A stretch of DNA of 64,000 bases from Arsukibacterium indicum (GCF_019100565.1 NZ_JAHRID010000007.1:86155-150154); one strand, 5' to 3'. Numbered from the stretch's first letter, positions 9,108-17,861 are shown. Notes: generated from the sequence alone by a model not told the origin. Numbers and translations are program-made.

Positions 9108-10103
9108 ATGTTATTTGGCGATGTCGCTGTAGTCCTGAACTTATTAAGCATCGGTGTTCTAACGTTCGCAGTTAGTGTTGTTTTTATCACTATTGTAACG
9201 AGTTTTATTCTTGATCGTTCTGAGCAATTTAGCTTCAAGTTACGCAAATTAGTTTTATGGGTACAGGTTAGTGCGCCTTGGTGGATTGCCTTTGGCTGCC
9301 TTACCTTATTTGTACCTGGGCAAGAGGAGAATAGCAGTACTACTTGGTTGCTTGATTTTGCCCATTGGCATCACATTGATGTGTTTAATTTTACCAGCTG
9401 GCACTCATTCACATTGTTCGCGGCTTTTGTTTATTTATTTTATCGGTTTGGGAGCACAGTTAAAGATGGTCTACAACAGTCTGTTGCTATGTCCAACTTG
9501 ATTGATTTTACGAACGCGACTCCAACTGTAACGGAGAGCCTGGTGGTATATTACTCACTGCCTTTCAAAGCGCCTGCTGCTTTCACTGCGGGGTTGCTAT
9601 CGCCGAAAATTTATTTAACTACGGCGTTGCTAGACCACATAAATCAACAGGAACTGGATATTATTGTCCGGCATGAATTGGCTCATGTTGAAAGCCGCGA
9701 TCCTTTATATAAAGCGATATTTTCAGCCTTGGCATGCTTTTTTCCTGTTGTTACTAAGCGGAAACTAATAGAGCATTTCACTTTACTCACTGAACAGATG
9801 GCTGATTATTCAGTGACGGCAACTTACGATAATCTCGACGTTGCTCAAACTCTTGTTAATGTTGCACGCATGCAGCGAGTTGAAAGTGAGCAGATAAACA
9901 GAGTTGGCTGTCACGGCATACAAACTAGCCATTTTGGTAACGATCAAACTAGTGTACGAGTTCATCGCTTGCTTAATCCCATGTTACCGTCTTCTTGGCT
10001 TGCGTTGGGGATCTCATTCCTGATGTTGGCTTCAGTAGCATTGTTGACTTCGTCTGTCGTAGACAGTTTGCACCACATTATTGAAACCTTTTTAACCCAT
10101 TAA
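9108..10103 (+). CDS. BlaR1/MecR1-like M56 family membrane metalloprotease
   Basis: The 331-residue protein has N-terminal membrane helices (about 5-35, 47-70, 100-115), a zinc-metalloprotease motif HELAH at 189-193 followed by VESRDPLYKA, and a last helix at about 295-317. This is the M56 layout of BlaR1 and MecR1, but without the large C-terminal penicillin-sensing domain; the protein ends about 14 residues after the last helix. The loop between helices two and three is rich in histidine and tryptophan (H86, H88, H89, H99), which could bind a metal ion. It is probably co-transcribed with the repressor gene just upstream. The inferred job is metal-triggered inactivation of that repressor, turning on czcCBA. 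The sensing mechanism is not shown by the sequence. Confidence 0.85.
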   Translation: MLFGDVAVVLNLLSIGVLTFAVSVVFITIVTSFILDRSEQFSFKLRKLVLWVQVSAPWWIAFGCLTLFVPGQEENSSTTWLLDFAHWHHIDVFNFTSWHSFTLFAAFVYLFYRFGSTVKDGLQQSVAMSNLIDFTNATPTVTESLVVYYSLPFKAPAAFTAGLLSPKIYLTTALLDHINQQELDIIVRHELAHVESRDPLYKAIFSALACFFPVVTKRKLIEHFTLLTEQMADYSVTATYDNLDVAQTLVNVARMQRVESEQINRVGCHGIQTSHFGNDQTSVRVHRLLNPMLPSSWLALGISFLMLASVALLTSSVVDSLHHIIETFLTH

Positions 10104-10116
10104 TTAAGGAGTGGGA

Positions 10117-11400
10117 ATGAAAGAATTGCCATATAAACACACAACAAAAAAACCGATTGGCTGTCGGTTTTTAGCCCTGTTGCTGGGGCTTAGTTTTAGC
10201 CTGTCGGTATCGGCGACCAGCAGTCGACCCGCTCCGGTTATCAGCTTATCTGACGCTGTTAGCCTGACATTACAGCAGCACCCTGACTTGCAGGCGTTAA
10301 TGTCGCAACAGGCAGTATGGCAGGGACGTATTCAGCAGGCAGGTATTGCTGAGCGGCCGCAAGTTGGCTTGACATTGGAAGATGCTATGGGCACGGGGCA
10401 GCAAAGCGGCCTTAAAAGTATGCAATCCACGCTGACGTTTTCTTGGGTTTTGCAACATGAGCTCTTGGGTAGCCGTGTCAGCGCTGCAAAAACTGAAGCC
10501 AGTAATTTGGCATTGGAACAGCAGATTAAGGCTTTGGATTTATCTGCTGCTGTAGCCAGGCAATTTATTAGCATTTTGGTTAAACAACAGCGACTAAAGT
10601 TAAATCAACAAGCTGCATTGCAAGCTCGTGATATGGTGGAAGCGATTACCAAACGCACTAATGCCGGCAAGAGCTCGGTTATTGAATTGCAGCTAGCCAA
10701 AGCTGAACTGACACGGCGCGAGCTGGCGGTAGAAGACATCGAACATGAGCTGACAGCCAGTCAGTATCAGCTGGCCGCGTTGTGGGGTAAACCCGGCACG
10801 GCTTATCAGTTAAGCGGCGACTTACTGCAAACCCCGGCAGTACCTTCCGTTGAGCAGCAACTTGCACTGTTAAAACAAAATCCGCTACTGCAGCAGTTTG
10901 CCAATGCCCAGCGTATTGCCCAATCGCAAATGGAGCTCGCCCGCATTGAAGCGAAACCGCAATGGCAATTTAGCACTGGTATTCGCCGTTATGAGGCCTC
11001 TGACGATTTCGGCTTAGTTGCCGGTGTGACCATTCCCTGGGGCGGTGAAAATCGCAACGCCGGTACTATTGCGGCACTGCAGGCACAGCAAAACGTACTG
11101 GCTAATCAGCAAGCCGCGCTGATGCAGGCGATGGATGCGCAGCTGTATGTGTTACTGCAGGAGATGGCGCACTCGCAGCATGTAATCGAAACAGTGCGTA
11201 ATGACATTGTACCCACATTGGAGATGGCAATGATCGAAGCGTTCTCGGCTTTTGAAAAAGGCCAACTTAGTTATATCCAATACAGTAGTGTGCGTGCAGA
11301 GTTACTCAGCGCACAAAGCCAGTTATTGGAGGCATTTGAAAGCCTACATTTACAACATATTGAAATTCAGCGCCTGACCGGCACCGCTATTTCTCAGTGA
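10117..11400 (+). CDS. czcC: CzcC-like outer-membrane efflux channel (TolC family)
   Basis: This is the outer-membrane component of a tripartite metal exporter. After an N-terminal signal peptide (hydrophobic core at about 17-30, ending VSA), the 427-residue product shows the two-fold helical barrel repeats of TolC-type factors, with ISLSDAVSLTLQQHPDLQAL opening the first repeat and the equivalent second repeat at about 240-410. No lipobox cysteine is evident. The ATG at 10117 is preferred over the GTG at 10111 because AAGGA ends at 10110, leaving six bases. A dyad (10148-10172) lies inside the first codons. It follows the M56 gene by 13 bases and overlaps the upstream region of czcB, so one operon is likely. 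Confidence 0.9.
   Translation: MKELPYKHTTKKPIGCRFLALLLGLSFSLSVSATSSRPAPVISLSDAVSLTLQQHPDLQALMSQQAVWQGRIQQAGIAERPQVGLTLEDAMGTGQQSGLKSMQSTLTFSWVLQHELLGSRVSAAKTEASNLALEQQIKALDLSAAVARQFISILVKQQRLKLNQQAALQARDMVEAITKRTNAGKSSVIELQLAKAELTRRELAVEDIEHELTASQYQLAALWGKPGTAYQLSGDLLQTPAVPSVEQQLALLKQNPLLQQFANAQRIAQSQMELARIEAKPQWQFSTGIRRYEASDDFGLVAGVTIPWGGENRNAGTIAALQAQQNVLANQQAALMQAMDAQLYVLLQEMAHSQHVIETVRNDIVPTLEMAMIEAFSAFEKGQLSYIQYSSVRAELLSAQSQLLEAFESLHLQHIEIQRLTGTAISQ
10148..10172 (+). promoter_or_regulatory. Terminator-like dyad inside the 5' end of czcC
   Basis: AAAAACCGA (10148-10156) pairs with TCGGTTTTT (10164-10172) around TTGGCTG, giving a hairpin ending in five Ts some 30 bases into czcC. The half AAAAACCGATTG is identical to the dyad at 8652-8680 upstream of the repressor gene. 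It may be a second operator, an attenuator separating regulator and efflux genes, or chance. Confidence 0.45.
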
Positions 11401-11408
11401 GACATATT

Positions 11409-12656
11409 ATGAAATATAACAACACTTTATTGTCATTTAGTTTGGCCATAGCGCTAAACCTTAGTTTGGTCGCTGCGGTCGTAGCACCTTTGTCAGCACA
11501 TGCTGAATCGGCAGCTGCTGCGCAAGAAGAAGTAGAAAAAGGCCCACATCGTGGCCGCATGTTACGCGATGGCAATTTTGCACTGGAGCTGGCCATTTTC
11601 GAAACCGGCGTACCGCCGGAGTTTCGCGTTTGGCTAACGCAGGATGGCAAGGCACTTGACCCGAAAACCGTGGATTTGAATGTTAAGCTGACCCGTTTAG
11701 GTGATGTGGTAGATGATATTAACTTCAAGGCACAAAGCGATTTTCTGCGTGGTGATATGGAAATTTACGAGCCGCATTCCTTTGTGGTCACTATTACCGC
11801 CAAACATCAGGGCAAAAGCTATCGCTGGCAATATGACAACTTTGAGGGGCGCACCAGCATTGAACAAGCTGTCGCTGATGCGATGGACATTCAAACTGAG
11901 ACCGCTGGCCCGGCTGCGCTGCATCAAACCATTCCCGCTTATGGCAGCCTTTCGCTACCCGCTGGGGCTGAACGCCATATTGCCGCCCGTTTTGACGGTG
12001 AAATTACTCGATTGCATGTGGCACTGGGCGACAAGGTAAGCAAAGGCCAGACACTGTTCACTATTGAGAGCAATGAGAGCTTAAGGTCTTATCAGATTAA
12101 AGCACCAATCGATGGCGTCGTGACAGCGCAGCTAGCCAATGGCGGTGAACAAACATCAGGCCGCACCTTACTTACCCTAACCGATTCAACTCATTATCTG
12201 GCGAAGCTCGCAGTGTATCCAGGCGACTTTGCCAAAGTGAAACTCGGTGCGCCGGTTACCTTTCAGCTGGAAGGCCATAGCCACGCATACAGTGGCAACA
12301 TTGAGTTCATCGAGCCTAAGGTGCGCGATGATCAGGCCCGTATTGCCTGGGTGAACGTGAGCAACGAAAACGGCGATTTAACCGCAGGTAGTTTTGTTAA
12401 TGCGCAAATTGAAATCGCCAGCTTTGAGGTGCCATTAGCCGTTAAGCGTGTTGGCTTACAAGGTTTTCGTGACTTTACCGTAGTGTTTGCCAAAGTTGGT
12501 GAGCAATATGAAGTGCGTATGCTGGAGCTGGGTCGTGAAGACAGTGAATGGGTTGAGGTGTTAGGTGGTTTGTTGCCTGGCACCGAGTACGTCACTGAAA
12601 ACAGCTTCATTTTAAAAGCCGATGTTGAAAAATCTGGCGCATCACACGATCACTAG
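11409..12656 (+). CDS. czcB: CzcB-like periplasmic adaptor (membrane fusion protein)
   Basis: The adaptor links the inner-membrane RND pump to the outer-membrane channel. The 415-residue product has a signal peptide (about 1-32, ending SAHA), an N-terminal extra domain typical of metal adaptors, then a barrel-sandwich lipoyl-like domain (HIAARFDGEITRLHVALGDK and the matching IKAPIDGVVTAQLANGGEQ) and a C-terminal beta domain. Its C terminus contains SGASHDH, a short histidine tail possibly used in metal handling. The ATG at 11409 is chosen; a GTG at 11397 overlapping the czcC stop is an alternative in the same frame. It is followed after 11 bases by czcA, with AGGAGCCC as ribosome-binding site. 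Confidence 0.92.
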   Translation: MKYNNTLLSFSLAIALNLSLVAAVVAPLSAHAESAAAAQEEVEKGPHRGRMLRDGNFALELAIFETGVPPEFRVWLTQDGKALDPKTVDLNVKLTRLGDVVDDINFKAQSDFLRGDMEIYEPHSFVVTITAKHQGKSYRWQYDNFEGRTSIEQAVADAMDIQTETAGPAALHQTIPAYGSLSLPAGAERHIAARFDGEITRLHVALGDKVSKGQTLFTIESNESLRSYQIKAPIDGVVTAQLANGGEQTSGRTLLTLTDSTHYLAKLAVYPGDFAKVKLGAPVTFQLEGHSHAYSGNIEFIEPKVRDDQARIAWVNVSNENGDLTAGSFVNAQIEIASFEVPLAVKRVGLQGFRDFTVVFAKVGEQYEVRMLELGREDSEWVEVLGGLLPGTEYVTENSFILKADVEKSGASHDH

Positions 12657-12667
12657 GAGCCCAAAGC

Positions 12668-15600
12668 ATGTTGGAGTCGATTTTACACTTTTCCATAAAG
12701 CGCAAAATGCTGGTACTGCTGATGGTACTAGCGGTTGCTGCGCTGGGTGTATGGAATTTTACCAAGTTACCGATTGATGCGGTGCCTGATATTACTAATG
12801 TTCAGGTAATAATTAATACCGAAGCGGCCGGTTACACCCCGCTTGAAGTAGAACAACGGGTGACTTTTCCACTAGAAACTGCGCTGGCCGGATTACCGGG
12901 GCTGACGTATACCCGCTCGGTGTCACGTTATGGCTTATCGCAGGTGGTGGCTATTTTTAATGACGATACCGATATCTACTTTGCCCGTCAGCTGGTAAAC
13001 GAACGTCTGTCAGCGGCGCGCGCCGAGCTGCCTGCCGGGCTGGAGCCTCAGCTTGGGCCAATAGCAACGGGTTTAGGTGAGATTTTTATGTTCACCGTCG
13101 ATGCGCTGCCCGGTGCGACCCATGCCGATGGTACACCGATTACACCAATGGATTTACGTACCGTACACGACTGGACTATCCGGCCGCAGCTGATGCGGGT
13201 GCCAGGGGTGGTGGAAGTTAACCCGATTGGCGGCTTTGAGCGCGAAATACTGGTAGCGTTTAAGCCGGAGAAACTGCTGGCCTATGGCATTACCCAGGCC
13301 GATGTGGTGGATGCGATTGCCAATAACAATCAAAACCAGGGCGCGGGCTTTATTGAGCAAAGTGGCGCACAGTGGCTGCTGCGTATGCCAGGGCAGGCTG
13401 AAGATTTAGCTGCGATCGGCGCTATACCGCTTAAAGCCACTGACGGCTCAGCCATAACCATCAAAGATGTCGCTGACATTGAAAATGGCCATGGCCTGCG
13501 CACCGGTGCTGCCACACAGAATGGCCGTGAAGTGGTAATGAGCACGGTGTTTATGTTGATTGGTGAAAACAGCCGTACCGTCGCTTATGCCGTCGGTGAA
13601 AAACTGAAAGAAATTAATGCTACTTTACCGCAAGGAATTATTGCCACAGCAGTTTATGATCGAACCAAGCTAGTGGATAAAACGTTACAAACGGTCCAAA
13701 CCAACCTGCTGGAAGGGGCGCTCCTCGTTATTGTGGTGCTGTTTGTGTTGCTGGGCAATTTTCGAGCTGCCTTTCTTACCGCACTGGTGATCCCATTTGC
13801 CATGCTGATGACGGTGACCGGTATGGTGCAAACCCGTGTCAGCGCCAACCTGATGAGCCTGGGTGCACTGGATTTTGGCTTGCTGGTTGATGGTGCCATT
13901 ATTATTGTCGAAAACTGCTTACGCCGCTTAAGTCAGGCTGGCACTAATCCGCTGCCACTTAAAACACGGATGGAATTAGTATTTGAAGCCACGCGAGAAG
14001 TGATCCGGCCTGCGCTATTTGGGGTGTTTATTATCACTGCAGTTTACCTGCCGATATTTGCGCTCGAAGGCGTCGAGGGCAAAATGTTCCACCCTATGGC
14101 CATCACTGTCGTTATCGCCTTATTAAGTGCAATGTTGCTGTCGGTCACCTTTGTGCCGGCTATGGTGGCACTACTGTTTAAAAAGCCGGTGCAGGAAAAA
14201 CACAACGCTATTATGCGTGGTGCATCGGCACTATATCGCCCGGCGTTAGACTGGGTGCTAAAAGGTCGCTATCTGGTGGTGTTCGCCGCGACAGTATTGG
14301 TTGTGTTGTTTGGCTATCAGGCGACCAAATTAGGCAGTGAATTCGCACCAAATCTGGATGAAGGCGATATCGCTATGCACGCACTGCGTATCCCTGGCAC
14401 CTCGTTAACTCAAGCAATCGCGCTACAGGAAATGCTGGAGAATAAAATTAAACAGATGCCCGAGGTTGAACGGGTATTTGCGAAGATTGGCACCGCCGAT
14501 GTCGCGACAGATGCAGTACCACCCAGTGTGGCCGATAACTTTATTATCTTAAAACCGCGTGAGCAGTGGCCTGATCCGGACAAAACTAAAGAGCAAGTCG
14601 TACAAGAGCTTGCGGCGTTGGTCGAACCTATTCCTGGCAACCGCTATGAGTTTTTGCAACCCATTCAGATGCGCTTTAACGAACTGTTAGCCGGTGTACG
14701 AGCAGAGCTGGCAATAAAAGTGTTTGGTGATGATTTCGACAGCCTCGCTGCGCTTGGCAAAGAAATAGAAGCGGCTATTACTCAGGTAGAAGGTATTGCT
14801 GATGTGCAAGTCGAGCAAACTACCGGTTTGCCGCTGTTGAACATTATTCCTAACCGGCAAAAACTGATGCAGCACGGTATCAGTCTGGTGCAGGTGCAAG
14901 CGCAGGTCGCAACTGCGATGGGTGGGACGGTGGCCGGTAAGTTTTATTCCGGCGATATACGCTCAGACATCGTGGTGCGTTTAGGCGAAGCCAGGCGGCA
15001 GGATGTGGACGCGCTGAGTTATCTGCCGATCAGCTTGCCTGATGGTCACAGTGTGCCGCTAAAAGAGTTGGTGTCACTGGAGCGGGTATCAGGAGCAAAC
15101 CAGATCAACCGTGAAAATGGTAAACGCCGGGTAGTAGTTACCGCCAACGTGCGCGGCCGTGACTTAGGCAGCTTTGTCGCGGATATTCAGCAAGCCGTAA
15201 ACGATAAAGTCGAGCTGCCATCTGGTTACTGGCTGGAATACGGTGGTACTTATCAGAAACTGCAATCTGCCTCGCAGCGCCTTAGCATTGTCGTGCCGGT
15301 GACACTGTTGATGATTATAGGGCTGTTGATCCTGGCACTGAGCTCATTTAAAGATGCGATGATCATCTTCACCGGTGTACCGCTGGCGTTAACCGGTGGT
15401 ATCGCTGCGCTGCTGCTAAGGGACATTCCGTTTTCTATCTCGGCAGCGGTCGGCTTTATTGCGTTGTCGGGCATCGCTATCTTAAACGGTCTGGTGATGG
15501 TGTCCTTTATCCGTGAACTGCGTAAAGAAGGGATTAAGCTTAATCAAGCGATTTTCGATGGTGCGCTTACCCGTTTACGGCCAGTATTAACCACCGCGCT

Positions 15601-15811
15601 TGTAGCATCACTGGGCTTTATCCCAATGGCACTGAATACCGGCATCGGCTCTGAAGTACAGCGGCCACTGGCAACCGTGGTTATTGGCGGCATTATCTCA
15701 TCCACCTTACTGACGCTGTTTGTTATCCCAGCGTTGTATCGCATTTTACATAAAGAAAAGGAGTCAATTTTGACCGACGTAGAAGTTCTGGAGTCAGCTG
15801 ATGGCAAATAA
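12668..15811 (+). CDS. czcA: CzcA-like heavy-metal RND efflux pump (HME family)
   Basis: This is the proton-driven inner-membrane pump of 1047 residues, the normal length for CzcA. The fourth-helix signature DFGLLVDGAIIIVEN is complete, with D402, D408 and E415 at the same numbers as the essential residues of Cupriavidus CzcA. This places it in the divalent Zn/Co/Cd class of HME pumps more than the Cus (Cu/Ag) class, though substrate cannot be fixed from sequence alone. Two six-helix blocks enclose two large periplasmic loops (about 35-335 and 560-870). The 3' end overlaps the HupE/UreJ gene by 11 bases. No damage is visible; the operon should be functional. Confidence 0.94.
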   Translation: MLESILHFSIKRKMLVLLMVLAVAALGVWNFTKLPIDAVPDITNVQVIINTEAAGYTPLEVEQRVTFPLETALAGLPGLTYTRSVSRYGLSQVVAIFNDDTDIYFARQLVNERLSAARAELPAGLEPQLGPIATGLGEIFMFTVDALPGATHADGTPITPMDLRTVHDWTIRPQLMRVPGVVEVNPIGGFEREILVAFKPEKLLAYGITQADVVDAIANNNQNQGAGFIEQSGAQWLLRMPGQAEDLAAIGAIPLKATDGSAITIKDVADIENGHGLRTGAATQNGREVVMSTVFMLIGENSRTVAYAVGEKLKEINATLPQGIIATAVYDRTKLVDKTLQTVQTNLLEGALLVIVVLFVLLGNFRAAFLTALVIPFAMLMTVTGMVQTRVSANLMSLGALDFGLLVDGAIIIVENCLRRLSQAGTNPLPLKTRMELVFEATREVIRPALFGVFIITAVYLPIFALEGVEGKMFHPMAITVVIALLSAMLLSVTFVPAMVALLFKKPVQEKHNAIMRGASALYRPALDWVLKGRYLVVFAATVLVVLFGYQATKLGSEFAPNLDEGDIAMHALRIPGTSLTQAIALQEMLENKIKQMPEVERVFAKIGTADVATDAVPPSVADNFIILKPREQWPDPDKTKEQVVQELAALVEPIPGNRYEFLQPIQMRFNELLAGVRAELAIKVFGDDFDSLAALGKEIEAAITQVEGIADVQVEQTTGLPLLNIIPNRQKLMQHGISLVQVQAQVATAMGGTVAGKFYSGDIRSDIVVRLGEARRQDVDALSYLPISLPDGHSVPLKELVSLERVSGANQINRENGKRRVVVTANVRGRDLGSFVADIQQAVNDKVELPSGYWLEYGGTYQKLQSASQRLSIVVPVTLLMIIGLLILALSSFKDAMIIFTGVPLALTGGIAALLLRDIPFSISAAVGFIALSGIAILNGLVMVSFIRELRKEGIKLNQAIFDGALTRLRPVLTTALVASLGFIPMALNTGIGSEVQRPLATVVIGGIISSTLLTLFVIPALYRILHKEKESILTDVEVLESADGK

Positions 15812-16496
15812 AATTATTAGCGTCAGCCTATATCTGCTGCTTGCTGTATTAGCACTTATCAGCGTTGAGGCGATTGCCCATGGCGTAGATGACAGCACCC
15901 GCGCTTTCCTAGAGCAAAATCAGGGTGTGCAGTTTGTGCCGTTTCTATATATCGGTGCCAAGCATATGATCACCGGTTACGACCATTTGTTGTTTCTAGT
16001 TGGTGTGATTTTCTTCCTGTACCGCAGCCGTGACGTACTTTTGTACGTCACCATGTTTACTATTGGCCACAGCACTACACTGCTATTAGGTGTGCTAAGC
16101 GATATTCAGGTTAATGCCTATCTGATTGATGCCATTATCGGTTTATCGGTGATTTATAAGGGCTTTGATAACTTAGGCGGGTTTAAACGCTGTTTTAAGT
16201 GGCAGCCTAATACGCAATGGGCGGTGCTGATCTTTGGTTTGTTTCATGGCTTTGGTCTGGCGACCAAATTACAGGAGTTTCAGTTACCGGCAGAGGGGTT
16301 ATTTACCAATCTAGTGGCTTTTAACATCGGCGTGGAACTGGGCCAGTTTGCAGCGTTAGCGCTGATTCTGATTGTGATAAACGCCTGGCGTAAATGGCCT
16401 TCTTTCCAACGTTTCTCCACTTTAACCAACACGGCATTAATGAGTGCCGGCGTGATGCTGATGGGCTATCAGCTGACAGGTTATTTTATTAATTAA
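15801..16496 (+). CDS. HupE/UreJ-family membrane protein
   Basis: The 231-residue product has a signal-like N terminus ending in IAHG and about six membrane helices. Motifs typical of the HupE/UreJ family are present: GYDHLLFLVGVIFFL, TIGHSTTLLLG and LFGLFHGFG, all rich in histidines placed to bind a transition metal in the membrane. HupE proteins from hydrogenase loci carry nickel. In this operon a role in metal movement alongside CzcCBA is inferred. It starts inside the 3' end of czcA in another frame, so the two are probably translationally coupled. Its metal and direction of transport are not shown. Confidence 0.85.
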   Translation: MANKIISVSLYLLLAVLALISVEAIAHGVDDSTRAFLEQNQGVQFVPFLYIGAKHMITGYDHLLFLVGVIFFLYRSRDVLLYVTMFTIGHSTTLLLGVLSDIQVNAYLIDAIIGLSVIYKGFDNLGGFKRCFKWQPNTQWAVLIFGLFHGFGLATKLQEFQLPAEGLFTNLVAFNIGVELGQFAALALILIVINAWRKWPSFQRFSTLTNTALMSAGVMLMGYQLTGYFIN

Positions 16497-16521
16497 CGAT
16501 ATAAGTAAGAACGAGAGAATT

Positions 16522-17049
16522 ATGCAACATACAGTAAGCACTAAAACCTTAATTAAAGCTGGCTTTGCCGCCATTGGCGTGGCAATTGTAGCATTAGTAA
16601 CATTCATTCTACCTGCAGAATATAATGTAGACCCAACGGGTATTGGACAAGCGCTTGGATTAACAAGCATTGCTCAAGCGTCCCAGTCAAACGGCTCTGC
16701 GACAACTGCAGCAGGAACTGGTAGCGATGCATTTGAAACAATAACCATTCTTGTTCCAGCAGGTAAGGGGGTTGAGTATAAGTTTGCAATGACTAAACAA
16801 TCCAAAATGACCTATGAATGGATGACGGATGGTGGGGAGTTATTTTATGACTTACATGGAGAACCTGAAGGCGATACCACCGGCTATTTTGAAAGCTATA
16901 CCATTGCAACGAATGCTGATGTTAAGGGCAGCTTCACAGCACCCTTTAATGGCTCACATGGCTGGTACTGGAAAAATAAGACAGCCAAACCAGTAAGTAT
17001 ACAGTTGCTGGTTAAGGGGGAATATGAAGTGATTGGTTTGAAACAATAA
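16522..17049 (+). CDS. Small transmembrane-anchored periplasmic protein of the efflux operon
   Basis: A single N-terminal membrane helix (about 13-33) is followed by a linker rich in S, A, G and T (about 50-72) and a beta-rich domain with several aromatic residues (KMTYEWMTDGGELFYDLHGE, then FNGSHGWYWKN). The product has 175 residues. Proteins described as transmembrane anchor proteins commonly occupy this place in czc-type operons; a precise function is not known to me. The second half probably lies in the periplasm and may assist the pump or bind metal. GAGAGAATT ahead of the ATG provides a ribosome-binding site. It is 25 bases after the HupE/UreJ gene and 11 bases before the next. Confidence 0.7.
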   Translation: MQHTVSTKTLIKAGFAAIGVAIVALVTFILPAEYNVDPTGIGQALGLTSIAQASQSNGSATTAAGTGSDAFETITILVPAGKGVEYKFAMTKQSKMTYEWMTDGGELFYDLHGEPEGDTTGYFESYTIATNADVKGSFTAPFNGSHGWYWKNKTAKPVSIQLLVKGEYEVIGLKQ

Positions 17050-17060
17050 TAGGTGAAAAA

Positions 17061-17399
17061 TTGGAGACTAAGATGAAAAAACTATTATCTGCGCTGATAC
17101 TGTGTAGTGTGTTACTGAGCGTGAATGTTAAAGCGCACAGTGACCATGATGAAATCAGCGGCCAACAAGCAGTTAGCGTTGCGTTAAAATCGGTTAAGCA
17201 GATGACGTTTAAAGATATGGGGTTTGAAGCAGGCAAGCTTGATGAATCATGGAAAGCAGTTTCAGCCGAGCAATTTTCAGTGGTCAGTATTGAAGATGGC
17301 TACTATGTTGTCAGTGGTAAAAACGGTGATAAAACTTTGTTCTTTAAAATATCAAACAGCGGTCGAATGTTAGATGTAAAGACAAGTAACGCATTTTAA
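17061..17399 (+). CDS. DUF6488-like periplasmic protein
   Basis: The 112-residue product starts with a signal peptide (hydrophobic core LLSALILCSVLLSVNV, likely cleaved after VKA) and then a histidine/acidic segment HSDHDE that could chelate metal. The rest is a compact alpha/beta domain with one long helix (about 45-65) and strands SVVSIEDGYYVVSG and TLFFKISNSG. The layout resembles the DUF6488 family, small secreted proteins found at the end of metal-efflux operons; function unknown. An alternative in-frame ATG, METKMKK, at about the same site would not change the mature protein. It is the last gene of the operon, followed by a hairpin. Confidence 0.7.
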   Translation: METKMKKLLSALILCSVLLSVNVKAHSDHDEISGQQAVSVALKSVKQMTFKDMGFEAGKLDESWKAVSAEQFSVVSIEDGYYVVSGKNGDKTLFFKISNSGRMLDVKTSNAF

Positions 17400-17410
17400 T
17401 ATCACTAAGG

Positions 17411-17446
17411 GTAAGCACTTCACTACCCGTCGTGGTGCTTACTCTT
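17411..17446 (+). terminator. Putative intrinsic terminator of the metal-efflux operon
   Basis: GTAAGCAC (17411-17418) and GTGCTTAC (17435-17442) form an 8-bp stem 11 bases after the last stop codon. TCTTTATC follows, a weak T-rich tail. Confidence 0.6.
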
Positions 17447-17861
17447 TATCAAAATAACGTTTTTTTGAATGTCCGCTTTTCGCTCATAGCAGGCAATCAA
17501 GTAACTGGATGATTGCTGAACATGGTGGTTCCGTGAAAACACAACGGGTGGTGATCAACCAGTGGTCGTGGTGGTAAATTCGGGTGCCGTTATGCAGGTG
17601 GGAGTGTTTTTAAGCCACAAATGAAACTCTGCTCCCTGTAACTCATGCTCAGGTGAGCAATCAATGTTCCAATCCCTTAAGACGTACCCGCGAGCTGATT
17701 CTCTTCAGAATGCTACGTAATGGTACTTTCGGCTGTACTCGTTTAGAGCAAGAGCGTTTACCTATCGATTTTGTTTATGAGAAACTTCGGTTGTGGGTCG
17801 GTTAAATAGTTAAACAAATAAAAGTTGATTTAAAACAGATGTTTAACCATGTCCTGATATC
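17447..17861. other. Gene-free spacer between cargo and transposon left end
   Basis: It contains AATGTCCGCTT (17468-17478) and GTGGT copies at 17525, 17548 and 17571 spaced exactly 23 bases, with extra copies at 17562 and 17568. These are inverted relative to the matching motifs at 8112-8221. A 50-codon open frame starting with GTG at 17653 and ending at 17805 has no ribosome-binding site and no recognised similarity; it may be a gene remnant. Confidence 0.5.

Noticed and set aside
17653-17805. 50-codon frame (GTG start) between cargo and Tn7 left end, ending KLRLWVG-stop
   Set aside because: No ribosome-binding site, no recognised family; could be a remnant of a lost gene but there is not enough to call it.
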